Below are positions 8,135 to 17,198 of a stretch of DNA of 64,000 nt, one piece after another; position 1 is the stretch's first letter, and every line of letters starts with the position of its first letter. Source of the DNA: Streptomyces sp. NBC_00190 (lineage in GTDB: Bacteria > Actinomycetota > Actinomycetes > Streptomycetales > Streptomycetaceae); assembly GCF_036203305.1 (NCBI RefSeq), contig NZ_CP108131.1, forward strand, positions 8,370,001 through 8,434,000, given 5' to 3'. A program made the position numbers and the translations under genes. A model generated the notes under the pieces. It did not search any database. It had not been told where the DNA came from and worked only from the letters and a program-made list of their open reading frames with translations.

Positions 8135-9745
8135 TCAGCGGGCTCCGGCACCCTCCGGTTCCGGGGTGGGCGGCGGGTTGTGGCAGGTCACGTCCTTCGC
8201 GGGCAGCCGTCCCGTCGACAGGTACGCGTTGACGGGTATGTTGGCGCAGGCCGTGGGGTTGGAGAGATACACACCATGCCCCTCACCCCCCAGCGCCAGC
8301 ACCATCCGCGACCCCTTGAGCGCCTGGTGCAGCCCCTTGCCGGTGTCGAGCGGGGTCATCGCATCCCACTCGTTCTGCACGGTCAGGACATCGGCCCGGG
8401 TCTTCATGGGCGTTGCGGGCTCCAGCGGCCGCTGCCAGAAGGCGCACGGTTTGATGTTCGACGCGAAGTCCCCGTACAGCGGGTGCTTCACCTTGTCCCG
8501 CGCCGCGTCCCGCGCGTACTGCTCCGGATCGCGGGGCCAGCTGTCCGTGTCCCCGCACACCACGGCCCAGTACACGGCGGTGACGTTGCTGGCGGGAATG
8601 GCGTCCGGACCTTCCGACGCCCCTCCCTCGTCGACGCCCGGGCCGGCGGCCCGTACGCCGCCGAGCGGTGACTGCGCGCCGGGCCCCTTCCTGTCGGCGC
8701 CCTTCCCGCTCGCGCCCGGAGCGGTGCCACCCGGCGGCTGGGGCGCCTTGTCGGCCGATGCCTTGATGGACTTGACGACGACCGAGGCACCGTGGGGATC
8801 GAAAAAGAGCGACGGGTCGGCCCTGATGTAGTCACCCGTCACCTTCTCCCCGTAGTGGATGATCGGGTCCCGGTCGGCCCGCGCCACCAGCGCCCAGAAG
8901 GTGGCCGAGACCGCCTCGGGCGTGGCGCCGAGCCCATAAGTGTCCGAGCGCTCCGCCGCCCAGCGCGTCCACCGCTCGAAGGCGGGCTCGGCTCCGGTCC
9001 CCCACGCCTGGATCATGCCGCGCCAGACGCGCCCCGGGTCCACGCCGCTGTCCAGGACGAACCGGTCGGTGCGCTCCGGGAACATCTGGGTGTACACCGC
9101 GCCGAGGTACGTCCCGTACGAGTAGCCCAGGTACGAGACCGTCCGCTCCCCTAGTGCGGCGCGGATGACGTCCATGTCGCGCGCCGTGTTGCGGGTGGTG
9201 ATGTACGGAATCACATCGCCCGATTTCTCACGGCACTTGTCGGCGATTCCGCGCGCCCAGGACACGTCCGAGGCGAAGGTCTCGGGCCGGTACGCCCCGC
9301 CGACGCCCACCTCCGCTTCGCTCAGATCACCACAGCCGATCGGGCTGCTCTCGCCGACGCCGCGCGGGTCGAAGCCGACGAGGTCGTAGCGGTCGCGGAC
9401 GTCCTTGGGCATCTCGGCATTCGTCCGTATCGGCCGGTAGAGACCCGAGGTCCCGGGGCCGCCGGGGTTGAGGAGAAGGACGCCACGCCGCTTGGCGGGG
9501 TTCTCGCTCTTCATCCGGGATATGGCGAGGTTCAGGGTGCGCCCTTCGGGACGCTGGTAGTCGAGCGGCACCTTGAGGGTGGTGCACTCGTACGCCGCCG
9601 GCCGATCGGGGCTACAGCGGTGCCAGGCCGGCGTCTGTCGCAGGTACGCGGGGGTCGGGGCGGCGGAGGCCGATGGCGTCGCCAGCCCGGGAAGGGCGGC
9701 GGCGAGGAGTCCGGCGGTGGCGAGCAGTCGTGCGAGATGTTTCAT
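8135..9745 (-). CDS. Secreted tripeptidyl aminopeptidase-like S33 alpha/beta hydrolase
   Basis: This 536-residue exported serine peptidase belongs to the Streptomyces Tap/SlpD/SlpE group, which removes tripeptides from protein N-termini. Residues 1-28 form a Sec signal peptide ending SASA. The oxyanion region is LLNPGGPGTSG (about 95). The nucleophile elbow is GYSYGT, with Ser near 207. The catalytic His is in GEGHGVY near 492. The SNPTACANIPVNAYL tail carries the conserved C-terminal Cys segment. A Gly/Pro-rich insert near residues 345-385 is unusual. AAGGAA lies about 11 bases before the ATG. The gene stands alone between two 52-bp direct repeats. Confidence 0.85.
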   Translation of the reverse strand: MKHLARLLATAGLLAAALPGLATPSASAAPTPAYLRQTPAWHRCSPDRPAAYECTTLKVPLDYQRPEGRTLNLAISRMKSENPAKRRGVLLLNPGGPGTSGLYRPIRTNAEMPKDVRDRYDLVGFDPRGVGESSPIGCGDLSEAEVGVGGAYRPETFASDVSWARGIADKCREKSGDVIPYITTRNTARDMDVIRAALGERTVSYLGYSYGTYLGAVYTQMFPERTDRFVLDSGVDPGRVWRGMIQAWGTGAEPAFERWTRWAAERSDTYGLGATPEAVSATFWALVARADRDPIIHYGEKVTGDYIRADPSLFFDPHGASVVVKSIKASADKAPQPPGGTAPGASGKGADRKGPGAQSPLGGVRAAGPGVDEGGASEGPDAIPASNVTAVYWAVVCGDTDSWPRDPEQYARDAARDKVKHPLYGDFASNIKPCAFWQRPLEPATPMKTRADVLTVQNEWDAMTPLDTGKGLHQALKGSRMVLALGGEGHGVYLSNPTACANIPVNAYLSTGRLPAKDVTCHNPPPTPEPEGAGAR

Positions 9746-9951
9746 GCGCGTGGTTTCGTTCCTTCGGCGGGTGAAATCGCTTGCCCTCGACTGTGTTGGA
9801 CGAGCGGGTCAGACCGGATCCCTCCCAAGAACGGACCTTCCGTCCCCCGCACGTACCATCTGAAATCCGGACACGTGGCCGAGACTCATCCCCAAGATCC
9901 GCGTATCCGCCGGGGCCTCCGGGACGGACCCGCCCGTCCACTCGTAGTCCC

Positions 9952-9968
9952 CCTCCCCCTTAGGGAGG
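9952..9968. promoter_or_regulatory. Small palindrome upstream of the aminopeptidase gene
   Basis: CCTCCC and GGGAGG are separated by five bases, about 205 bases before the aminopeptidase start. It could be a protein-binding site or a minor hairpin. The rest of 9746-9995 shows no gene. Confidence 0.2.
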
Positions 9969-9995
9969 ACAACCGACGACAACTAGCGACAAGGG

Positions 9996-10047
9996 ATCTT
10001 GTGGACAGGGTTCGCGGCTGACTGCTTGACCGGGTTCAGCCGATTGC
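9996..10047 (+). repeat. 52-bp direct repeat, right copy
   Basis: Same orientation as 8055-8106 with one C/T difference. No gene is supported from 10048 to the IS5-type element at 10191. Confidence 0.85.
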
Positions 10048-10190
10048 CGGGATGGCGCCCCCGCGACGGCCCCAGCTCCCGGCCGAACAAGCGCCCCAGA
10101 AACCCCACCGACAAGCCGCCGGTCGATTAGGGCATGCTCAAGAGCGGATCAAGCTCTGCGATGATCCCCGCGTGGGACGTGGGGATCTGA

Positions 10191-11312
10191 GAGGGCGTTT
10201 GAAGTAGGTGAATTGCCCTTTCATGCCCTAGTACGTCCCTCGCCAGGTGGGTGTGCTTTCGTATGTTATGCGCTTGGTGAGGTTGTCGATCGAGGCAATG
10301 TGGATCATGGCTTCGGAGCTGGTGGTGAGGGTTTCGTAGTCTCGGGCGAGGCGGCGGTGCATCATGATCCAGCCGATGCTCCGCTCGACCACCCAGCGCC
10401 TTTTCATAACGTGGAAGCCGCGCTTTTCCGGGTTGCGGTTGACGACTTCGACGTCGATTCCGAGGCGGGCGCCGACGACTGCGTTCTTGAAGCCGGTGTC
10501 GACCCAGCTTTTCGCAATGGTGGGGTAGGTCGCCTTCGCCTGGTCGAGGAGACGTATTCCCATGGCGTTCTCGGAGAGGCCGGCGCCAGCGACGGTCACG
10601 GCGAGGATGAGGCCGATCGTGTCGGTGAGGATGCCGCGCTTCCGTCCGACGATCTTCTTCGCGGCATCGGTTCCCTGGCTGGTCAGGGGTACGGTGGTGG
10701 AGGTTTTGACGCTCTGGGTGTCAATGACCGAAGCGGTCGGCTCGGGCTTGCGGCCTTCCTTGACGCGGGCCAGGCCGGTCAGGTCGTAGTTGAGCCGGGC
10801 GAAGACTCCCTCGTCGCGCCAGGCCGCGTAGTAGGAATAGACGGTGCCGTGGCTGGGGAAGTCGTGCGGGAGGTATTTCCAGGGGATTCCCGTGCGGTTG
10901 ATGTAGAGGATCGCATTGAACACATCGCGTAAGTTGACCTTGGCCGGCTGTCCGGTGGGTCTGCGTTCGAGCCGGGCATTGCGCCAGGCCATCAACGTCG
11001 GCTCGATCAGGGCCCACCGGGCGTCGGACAGGTCGCTGGGTACGGCTTGCGCTCGCTCACGGCGTAGCGTGATCATGAGCGAGCCGGAGGGCTCCGTGAC
11101 GTCGGTGATGCGGCTGCCGTTGCCCAGGGAATATTGGCGACCTGGCCCTGGCGATATGAACTCGCGGCCGCATTCCATCGGCTGGACGCACTGCCCCGCC
11201 CCGCCAGCTGACCCGCCGTCCCAACCCACCCTCGAATCAAGGACCTCGGAGAACCCGACCCCGCGTCAGGCTCTCACCATGTCCACCGGCCGACACGGCC
11301 TCAAACGACCTC
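10191..11312. mobile_element. IS5-type insertion sequence
   Basis: The proposed ends are a 12-bp inverted repeat with one mismatch: GAGGGCGTTTGA at 10191-10202, and the complement of GAGGTCGTTTGA at 11301-11312. They enclose a single transposase gene, and the length of about 1.1 kb is normal. I found no convincing target duplication, so the exact ends are tentative. Confidence 0.6.
10228..11076 (-). CDS. IS5-family transposase
   Basis: DDE transposase of about 282 residues. The N-terminal IS5 domain reads LSDARWALIEPTL. Catalytic positions are in VIDTQSVKTS, SWVDTGFKN and VVERSIGWIMMHRRLARDYE, the last being the typical IS5 C-terminal glutamate motif. The frame stays open upstream to 11229, but homology starts at MITLRRERAQ, so I place the start at the ATG at 11076. 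The gene is intact and not closely related in sequence to the two RGFDGGKK-type IS5 transposases further right. Confidence 0.8.
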   Translation of the reverse strand: MITLRRERAQAVPSDLSDARWALIEPTLMAWRNARLERRPTGQPAKVNLRDVFNAILYINRTGIPWKYLPHDFPSHGTVYSYYAAWRDEGVFARLNYDLTGLARVKEGRKPEPTASVIDTQSVKTSTTVPLTSQGTDAAKKIVGRKRGILTDTIGLILAVTVAGAGLSENAMGIRLLDQAKATYPTIAKSWVDTGFKNAVVGARLGIDVEVVNRNPEKRGFHVMKRRWVVERSIGWIMMHRRLARDYETLTTSSEAMIHIASIDNLTKRITYESTPTWRGTY

Positions 11313-11397
11313 GTTCAGCCGCCCAGCAGCCCCAACTGAAACGACGAGGTTAGGGCCTGTCTCGAAGTCGGGTGTGAGCTTGTGACAAGATCGCGGG

Positions 11398-11808
11398 ATG
11401 CTGCGACTCACCGATTTCATTATCGACTGCCCGGACACGATGAAGCTGGCGGCTTTCTACTCCGAGGTGACGGGCCGTCCGATCAAGGAAGGCAGCTCCG
11501 AGGACTGGGCTGGCATCCAGTTCGGCGAGATCGAGCTGGCATTCATCCGGGTGGCCGACTACCGCGCTCCGCAGTGGCCGGACAGCGAGCACCCCAAACA
11601 GTTCCACCTCGACTTCGAAGTGGACGAGATCGAGTCCGAGCAGCGCCGCGTCCTCGACCTCGGCGCGACGCTAAGGCAGGACTTCATCGGCCCCAACGGC
11701 TACGGCTGGCAGGTCTACACCGACCCGATCGGCCACCCCTTCTGCCTGTGCCGCAACAAGGGCGTCATCTGGACCGACCAGGGCCCGATCTGGCCCAAGC
11801 GCGACTAA
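11398..11808 (+). CDS. VOC (glyoxalase/bleomycin-resistance fold) protein
   Basis: The 136-residue protein has two beta-alpha-beta-beta-beta modules of the vicinal oxygen chelate fold. The first is at residues 1-60 (LRLTDFIIDCPDTMKLAAFY, then EIELAFIRV) and the second at 65-125 (FHLDFEVDEI, ending DPIGHPFCLC). The glyoxalase-6 type often acts as a small-molecule binding or resistance protein rather than true glyoxalase I. His67 in the second module and the Glu/His of the modules could form the metal site. The gene stands alone between IS elements. The substrate is unknown. Confidence 0.8.
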   Translation: MLRLTDFIIDCPDTMKLAAFYSEVTGRPIKEGSSEDWAGIQFGEIELAFIRVADYRAPQWPDSEHPKQFHLDFEVDEIESEQRRVLDLGATLRQDFIGPNGYGWQVYTDPIGHPFCLCRNKGVIWTDQGPIWPKRD

Positions 11809-11830
11809 GACGGCGAGGGGGCCGCACGTC

Positions 11831-12894
11831 CTATCGCACTGCTGGCTCGTTTGACCAGGCATGACGACGACGTACGACACGGCCCCGCGGCCCGCCTCGG
11901 TCGAGTGCCATGACGGCGAGGTTGGCGAGGTTGCGTTTGACGTGTGCCCAGACGCCTTCGACGGGGTTCAGGTCGGGTGAGTAGGCGGGCAGCAGAAAGA
12001 CTGTCAGCCACTCGCGCTCGGCGACGAGGTCGCGCATCCTGCGGGAGACGTGGGTGTTCAGGCGGTCCCAGACCAGCACGATCGGCGCTTTGACGAGCTG
12101 GTGGACGTCGTCGACCAGCGCGATGAAGTCCCGCTCGCCCATGCTGCGACGTGTTCCCCTGCCTGCAGGGTGGGTCCGAAGGCGGTGACACAGCCGGGTC
12201 CGGGAGCCCGGCCGCATCGCGATCAGTCCGGCCACCGACAGTCCCGAACGCCGGCCGCGGATGGTGACGACCGGAGTTACTCCGCGTCGGCCCCAGGTCC
12301 GTCCCCGGGGCGGCCTACGGGTGAACCCGGCTTCGTCCTCGAAGCAGACGTAGCCCCCGCAGGCCGCCCGGACTCTTTTACCTCCGCCCAGGTCGCCACC
12401 TTCCACGCGGTCACGGCCTGCTCATCGCGCTCAGCGACCCGCCGGGCGGGGACCTGCGGGCTGAAGCCGAGCCGGTGCATCAACCGGGTGGCACCCGAGA
12501 CGCTGTAGGAGACGTGGAACTTCCTGCCGATCAGGGTGGCCACCCTCGATGCGGTCCACACCTGGTCCGCCACCCAGCCATGCGCGGCCGGGCCCTCCTT
12601 CAGATACCCGGCCAGCTTCTCCAGACACCGCGGGGACAGCCGGCACCGTGACCCGCTCGGACCCCGGGAGGCCAGAGCCTCAACACCACCATCCCGCCAC
12701 AACTGGTGCCACTGATAAGCCGACTTCACACTCACCCGCAGCCGATGCGCGACTTCCGACACCGCTATCTGCTGCTCGAATAGTTCGGCCGCCTGCATCC
12801 GTACCGTCTCCCGACGCCGACGCCCCGCAGGAGTCAGCCCGCCGCCATCCGCATATCTCACACACCACGGATACAGGCACCCACCCACACCCAT
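11831..12894 (-). CDS. IS630-type transposase in two overlapping frames (-1 frameshift)
   Basis: The first frame (12894-12277) carries the N-terminal helix-turn-helix (AVSEVAHRLRVSVKSAYQW) and the linker. The second (12406-11831) carries the DDE domain, with FEDEAGF, VWDRLNTH and SPDLNPVEGVW. Homology crosses from frame to frame at a GTAAAAG run (12381-12375), reading EVK then RVRAACGG. This A4G run is the kind of slippery site used for programmed -1 frameshifting, but a plain mutation is equally possible. The C-terminus after NLANLAVMALDR no longer looks like the family end, so the element is probably damaged. Confidence 0.7.
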
Positions 12895-12949
12895 CAGGGA
12901 CTCCGCAACGATTCACCCCAACGGGCTGAAATCAGTAACGGGGAGAGAG

Positions 12950-13111
12950 ATGGACTGCCGGCAGCTCGCGGCGGCCTTGGGTCTGGAGGTGGTCGCGGCG
13001 AAGGTGGAGGGAGTGCGGTCGAAGGTGAAGCGCCTGGCCGGGCGGGGCTGGATGGCCGAGGAACGTCCGGGGATGTTCAGCGTGCTCGCCGGGCGAGCCG
13101 GCGGCTCATGA
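12950..13111 (+). pseudogene. C-terminal fragment of the IS5 passenger protein
   Basis: The 53-codon frame reads MDCRQLAAALGLEVVAAKVE and ends GRAGGS. It matches the last 53 residues of the intact passenger protein at 22446-22940 throughout. The first two thirds of the gene are missing. The sequence looks like a small winged-helix or HTH domain (KVEGVRSKVKRLAGRGW). Confidence 0.65.
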
Positions 13112-13985
13112 CCATGAGCATCGACCACCGGATCATCGCCTCGGAGGTGTCGGTGCGGGTCTCGTAGTCGCGGACCAGGCGGCGTGAGTGCATCAGCCAT
13201 GCGAACGTCCGTTCCGCCAGTCACCTTTTCGGCAGCACCACGAAGCCCGTGGCGTCGTCGATGCGTCTGACCACCGTCAGCGCGATCCGCAGGACATCGC
13301 GGGCGAGGTCGACCAGGCGTCCGGTGTAGCCGCCGTCGGCCCACACCAGCGAGATGCGCCAGTGCCACATCCGCAGCCGCTCCAGCAGCGTCCAGCCGGC
13401 CTCGTGGTCGGTGACGGATGCGGCGGTGACCATCACGGCCAGCAGAAGCCCGAGGGTGTCCACGACGATGTGCCTCTTGCGGCCGTTCACCTTCTTCCCG
13501 CCGTCGAACCCCCGGCTGGCAACCGGCACCGACGCGGCCCCTTTCACCGACTGCGCGTCGATGATCCCGGCGGTCGGCTCCGGATCGCGGCCCGACGCTT
13601 CGCGGACCCGGTCGCGCAGCCGGTCGTGGAACTCGGCGACCAGGCCCTTGTCCCGCCAGCGCCGGAAGAAGGCGTAGACGCGGTCCCATGCGGGGAAGTC
13701 CGCAGGCACCGCTCTCCAGGCAATGCCGCCCGCAACCAGGTAGCGCACCGCGTCGACCAGCTGCCGGTGGCAGTAGCTCTCCGGCTGCCCGCCCCTTCCC
13801 TCAAGCCAGGCGGGCACGGGCATCGCGTCGCGTACGACTGCCCACTCCGCGTCGGTCATGTCCGAGGGGTACCCCGGACGCCTGTGCGGCCGGTCCCCGG
13901 CATTCCCGAACCGGTGAGCGAGGCAATCACACGACAGGGGCGCGGAGTTGGATGGCAATGTCACGGAGACGGAAGACTGCCGCAC
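13077..13985 (-). pseudogene. IS5-family transposase with premature stop
   Basis: Closely related to the intact transposase at 22906-23847. It keeps GIIDAQSVKGAAS, RGFDGGKKVNGRKR and WADGGYTG. At the codon matching Trp in VVLPKRWLVERTF there is a TGA (about 13219-13221), so the catalytic glutamate segment AERTFAWLMHSRR is untranslated. One extra C near the 5' end also shifts the frame relative to the intact copy. It is therefore inactive. Confidence 0.75.
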
Positions 13986-14139
13986 CAGGGGCCTCCTGTT
14001 GCTCGACTGGATTCGACACCCACGAGCTGTACGGGAGGCCCCACTTTCATGCCCTGCCGACCAGGAGATCGCCCGACCGAGTCGGCAGACTCGAACTCAC
14101 GATCACCAAGATCGATAGAGCAACCGCTAGTTAGCGCAC

Positions 14140-14562
14140 TCAGCGCACGAAGTCCGTTACTGTGCCGTGGTTGTCGGGAGAGGTCAGGCCCCAGAGGATC
14201 AGTCCCATGATGATTGCCAGCAGGATCAGCCCCGGCACGTTCTCGGGCCCCCAACCGACGGGCTGCCGAACCGGTGGGCCAGGTGTGGCGTCGTCGCGTG
14301 CAGCGTCGGAGTCGGCGCGCTGCCAGGGCGCGACATCGGCTTCACCCCGGGCGATCCGCGCGGCCACGTGGCGTACGTCGGCCGCGTGGTAGGTCGGCTC
14401 GCGGGTCAGGTCCGGGGAGGGCGCAGCCGAGGTACGTACGCTGTTGGCCCGCGCCACGGCCGTGATGCTGATCGGCCTGATCTGCGGCCAGATCTCCCGG
14501 ACTTCGGCCTTCGTCAGCCAGCCTTCCCCGTCCTGATGGTCCTGCTCGTCCGCTGCCCCCAT
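14140..14562 (-). CDS. Hypothetical protein with C-terminal membrane segment
   Basis: The 140-residue protein begins MGAADEQDHQDGEGWLTKAE, where LTKAEVREIW looks like a helix-turn-helix-type start. A charged middle follows, then one membrane helix near residues 112-128 (LILLAIIMGLILWGL). The start ATG is preceded by a GGCGGA-like site. It lies between IS remnants and may belong to lost plasmid or integrative-element DNA. No family was recognised. Confidence 0.5.
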   Translation of the reverse strand: MGAADEQDHQDGEGWLTKAEVREIWPQIRPISITAVARANSVRTSAAPSPDLTREPTYHAADVRHVAARIARGEADVAPWQRADSDAARDDATPGPPVRQPVGWGPENVPGLILLAIIMGLILWGLTSPDNHGTVTDFVR

Positions 14563-14601
14563 TCGAAGTCCGCCCCCTCGCTCGCCGATCTCCCTTGGCT
14601 T

Positions 14602-14682
14602 GATACCCAGACCGCCGAAAGATCACCCGGCCGGGCAGTCACACTCGAACTCACGCCCACCGTGATCGGTATGGCAACGGCT
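14602..14682. repeat. Solo right end related to the IS5-type elements
   Basis: These 81 bases match the last part of the elements ending at 14128 and 23956, including GATCACCCGGCCGGGCA and the terminal GGCAACGGCT. No transposase accompanies it. It stops two bases before the target duplication of the next element. Confidence 0.6.
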
Positions 14683-14688
14683 TCTGAT

Positions 14689-16270
14689 CTTGACGTCTAA
14701 CGTCGGCGGGCTTGGTGTTCCTTGATCGACTCGGCACGTTTGACCGTCTTGCCGACGTCGTGGTGCCTGGCCCGGTGTTTGTTCTTCGAGCCCGGAGGTC
14801 GTCCAGGGCCTGGGCGAGACGGTTTCGGTGCGGCCGCCGGGCGGGCCGCCATCACGCGGACGTTGCGAAACCCCCGCCTCACCCGGGCGGGGGTGAGGCG
14901 GCGGGGCTCGGCTGGCCGCTCCCAGGGGCGGCGAAGGTCCTCGGCGAGGGGCCGGGTGAGTCGGAGCTGGGTGTGGGCGGCGATGATCAGCCAGGTCCAC
15001 AGGTCGGCAGTGTCGGCGCGGCGGACCTTCGGCGCGGTCCAGCCGAGCGTCTGCTTCATCAGCCGGAAGGTGTGCTCCAGGTCGAAGCGGTGGAGGAACG
15101 ACTGCCACCAGCGGTCCACATCGGTCGGCGGGGCGGCGGTGGCCGAGGACCACAGCCAGACTGGCTTCGGGCTGCGGTCGCCTGGCAGGTGCTCGACCTG
15201 GAGCCGCACCAACGTGCCGTGCAGGACGGGTAGTTCCTCTTCCGCGTGCTCCAGCCAGGGACCACGGTGGGTGAGCCTGGGGGGTGCATCCGGTCCCAGG
15301 CCATCGTCTCTGCCTTCCCGTAGCGGGTGGTATCTGTGGCGGTGGTGACGTCGGGCTGGTGCCAGGTGTCGGGCTTGGTAAAAGTGAGGACGCCGCCGTG
15401 CCGGCGGGGCCGCCCGCCCTTGGGTCCCGAGCGGGCGGGGCCCGGGTCGCGGAGCATGACGCGGTCCGAGCGCAGTCGTCCGGGCAGCACGACGGGCAGG
15501 TCCTTCAGGGCGTGGGAGAGGCAGGCGACGTCGTAGCCGGAGTCCATCACGATCAGGATCTCGGGGTCGCCCGCTGCCCGCTGCCCGGACGTGACCAGGC
15601 GGTTCACGACCTCGCGCAGCTGGGCGGCGGTCACGAGCGTGGCGTCGTCCGCGGGCCCCGAGACGCTCGGCGTCCAGCAGTTGGCACCAGGAGGTGCGGC
15701 CGGGCTCCAGCGCGGCGACGAAGGAGTACGGCCAGCCCGGGATGAGCTGGTCCGCGCTGCGGTCGCCACGTCCGTAGACGTGGCAGAACAGCCGGTCGTC
15801 GCTGGTGGGAGCGTCGGGGCGGAGCCAGTTGCTCACGTCCACGGCCAGTACGATCCGCCCGTCGGCCGCCTTCGGCAGCGGCAGGTCTGCCAGGGCACGA
15901 CGCAGACGCGTCGGTTCGATCCAGCCCCGGTCCAGCGCCGAGTACAAGGCGCCGTGCCCGCGCCGGTGCTCGGCCGTCAGCGACAGCTCGACCAGGGTGT
16001 TCACCGGCCCGTCCGCACACAGGACCGCGTCGGTGAGCTCGAAGAGCGCGTCGGCCCGGGCGTAGAGGCTCTCGTAGAACTCGACCCGAAAGCGGGACAG
16101 CAAGCCCAATGCCTCGCCTGCAGCCACGTCGACGGGGAGACTCACAGGCAGCGGCCGTTCTCTCGCACTTCGTTACTCGACATCTCGAAGCGTGAAGAAC
16201 GGCCGCGTCACGTACCCCCGGATCCCGGGGATCTCAGCAGGTCGAGTGACCAGCGACGTTAAACGTCAAG
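14689..16270. mobile_element. Complete 1.58-kb insertion sequence with 5-bp target duplication
   Basis: The ends are 17-bp inverted repeats with one mismatch: CTTGACGTCTAACGTCG at 14689-14705 and the complement at 16254-16270. CTGAT is duplicated immediately outside both ends (14684-14688 and 16271-16275). This proves a transposition event into the edge of the solo IS5 end. The transposase inside is frameshifted. Confidence 0.85.
14697..16145 (-). pseudogene. Transposase with two compensating frameshifts
   Basis: One 482-codon frame is open throughout, but it reads through its middle (about residues 162-290) in the wrong frame, giving an Arg/Pro-rich nonsense stretch. The true middle lies in another frame, with ADDATLVTAAQLREVVNRLV, ILIVMDSGYDV and KPDTWHQPD. 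The shifts fall at homopolymers, CCCC at 15656-15659 and GGGGGG at 15279-15284. The correct ends hold VDVSNWLRPDAPTSDDRLFC and DRWWQSFLHRFDLEHTFRLM, matching a large actinobacterial transposase family (NF041680-like). Either the gene is dead or there are two indel errors. Confidence 0.75.
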
Positions 16271-16563
16271 CTGATTGCAGCACGGCAAGCCGTAGGCGCA
16301 GTTCGCCTGCTCAGGCTCCTGGCTGGCTCGGCGAGGTCGAGGGCTTGGAGATCAGCCTGGTCGGCGCCGAGGAGAAGCTGACCCTGCCGCACTCAGACCC
16401 TTGGTGATCCACCTGGGTCTGCCCACCTTCGGTCAGATCGCCGGGCGGTCCAGCTCCCTGTGATCGTCCCTCTCGGAGGCGGGGAATCGTGGCCGAGACC
16501 GGGTAAGGGCTGTGCGTCCCCATGGGGCACACGGCGTGCCGCCACCAGTCCTGACCTCTCGGC

Positions 16564-16848
16564 CTACCGAGTGACAGCGCTGGAGTCCGGCGGAAGCTCG
16601 AGATTTGTCGTCTCGCGCGACGCGGTCGGGATGCTGCCCGGTGCCCAGCCGAGAACTTCCTCGAAACTGCGGGCCGCGAAGGGGGTGGGCGGGCGTTCGC
16701 GATTACTCTCGTGGAGCCTGATGGTCGCCTGGCTCAACTGGGTGCGATGCGCAAGCTCCCTCACGGATATGCCCTCGGCTTCCCGGAATGCGATGAGAGC
16801 TTTCGCCAGCCGCTCGGATTCTTCGCTCATGATCAAAGCATTGCGCAT
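16564..16848 (-). CDS. XRE-type helix-turn-helix regulator
   Basis: Small protein of about 94 residues with a Cro/C1-type HTH: ALIAFREAEGISVRELAHR, then TQLSQATIRLHESNRE. The recognition helix contains SQATIRLHE. A proline-containing tail ends with the stop at 16564. The start is uncertain: ATG 16848 or ATG 16830 both fit, and the frame is open to 16947. Such solitary XRE proteins often come from plasmids, phages or toxin-antitoxin loci. No partner is visible. Bases 16276-16563 show no supported gene. Confidence 0.55.
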   Translation of the reverse strand: MRNALIMSEESERLAKALIAFREAEGISVRELAHRTQLSQATIRLHESNRERPPTPFAARSFEEVLGWAPGSIPTASRETTNLELPPDSSAVTR

Positions 16849-17113
16849 CACGAGCGCTCGGTCAGGGTCCTGGCCTGATCCGCATCCAACTTGCGCTTCC
16901 CGCCGATCCATCAGGAGCCGAAGGCGTTCTCGGGCGCAGGCTTGCATGCCGCCCGCATCTGCCGGGGATCGGGAACCGTGACCCTGGGAATGCTGGAGCT
17001 CTCCAGGTCAGGGCGCGGTAGCAGTCGTACAGCACCTCTCCGCGCGCCCATTGCCCCATCTCCAGCCGCCCGACCCAAGCTTGACTTCGCACAGGGGCCT
17101 GGCTGAGATCGTG

Positions 17114-17189
17114 CCGCGACCGCGACCGCGACCGCGACCGCGACCGCGACCGCGACCGCGACCGCGACCGCGACCGCGACCGCGACCGC
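17114..17189. repeat. Hexanucleotide tandem repeat (CCGCGA, about 12.7 copies)
   Basis: 76 bases of unbroken CCGCGA units lie ten bases beyond the stop codon of the membrane hydrolase gene. Open frames across it would encode poly(Arg-Ser) and are not credible genes. The array sits in the 3' untranslated region. Confidence 0.95.
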
Positions 17190-17198
17190 AGGGCAGTG

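Larger units (their letters stand above)
12950..14128. mobile_element. Left-truncated IS5-type element with passenger fragment
   Basis: This is a diverged copy of the complete element at 22336-23956. Its right end (…GCAACCGCT, to 14128) is kept. The left third is lost, because homology begins abruptly at 12950 against IS630-side sequence. It holds the tail of the passenger gene and a transposase with a premature stop. Confidence 0.65.

Noticed and set aside
14080..14130. Possible tRNA-like segment (ACTCGAACTCACGA)
   Set aside because: No cloverleaf can be drawn; the sequence is the right end of the IS5-type elements and recurs at 23910-23956.
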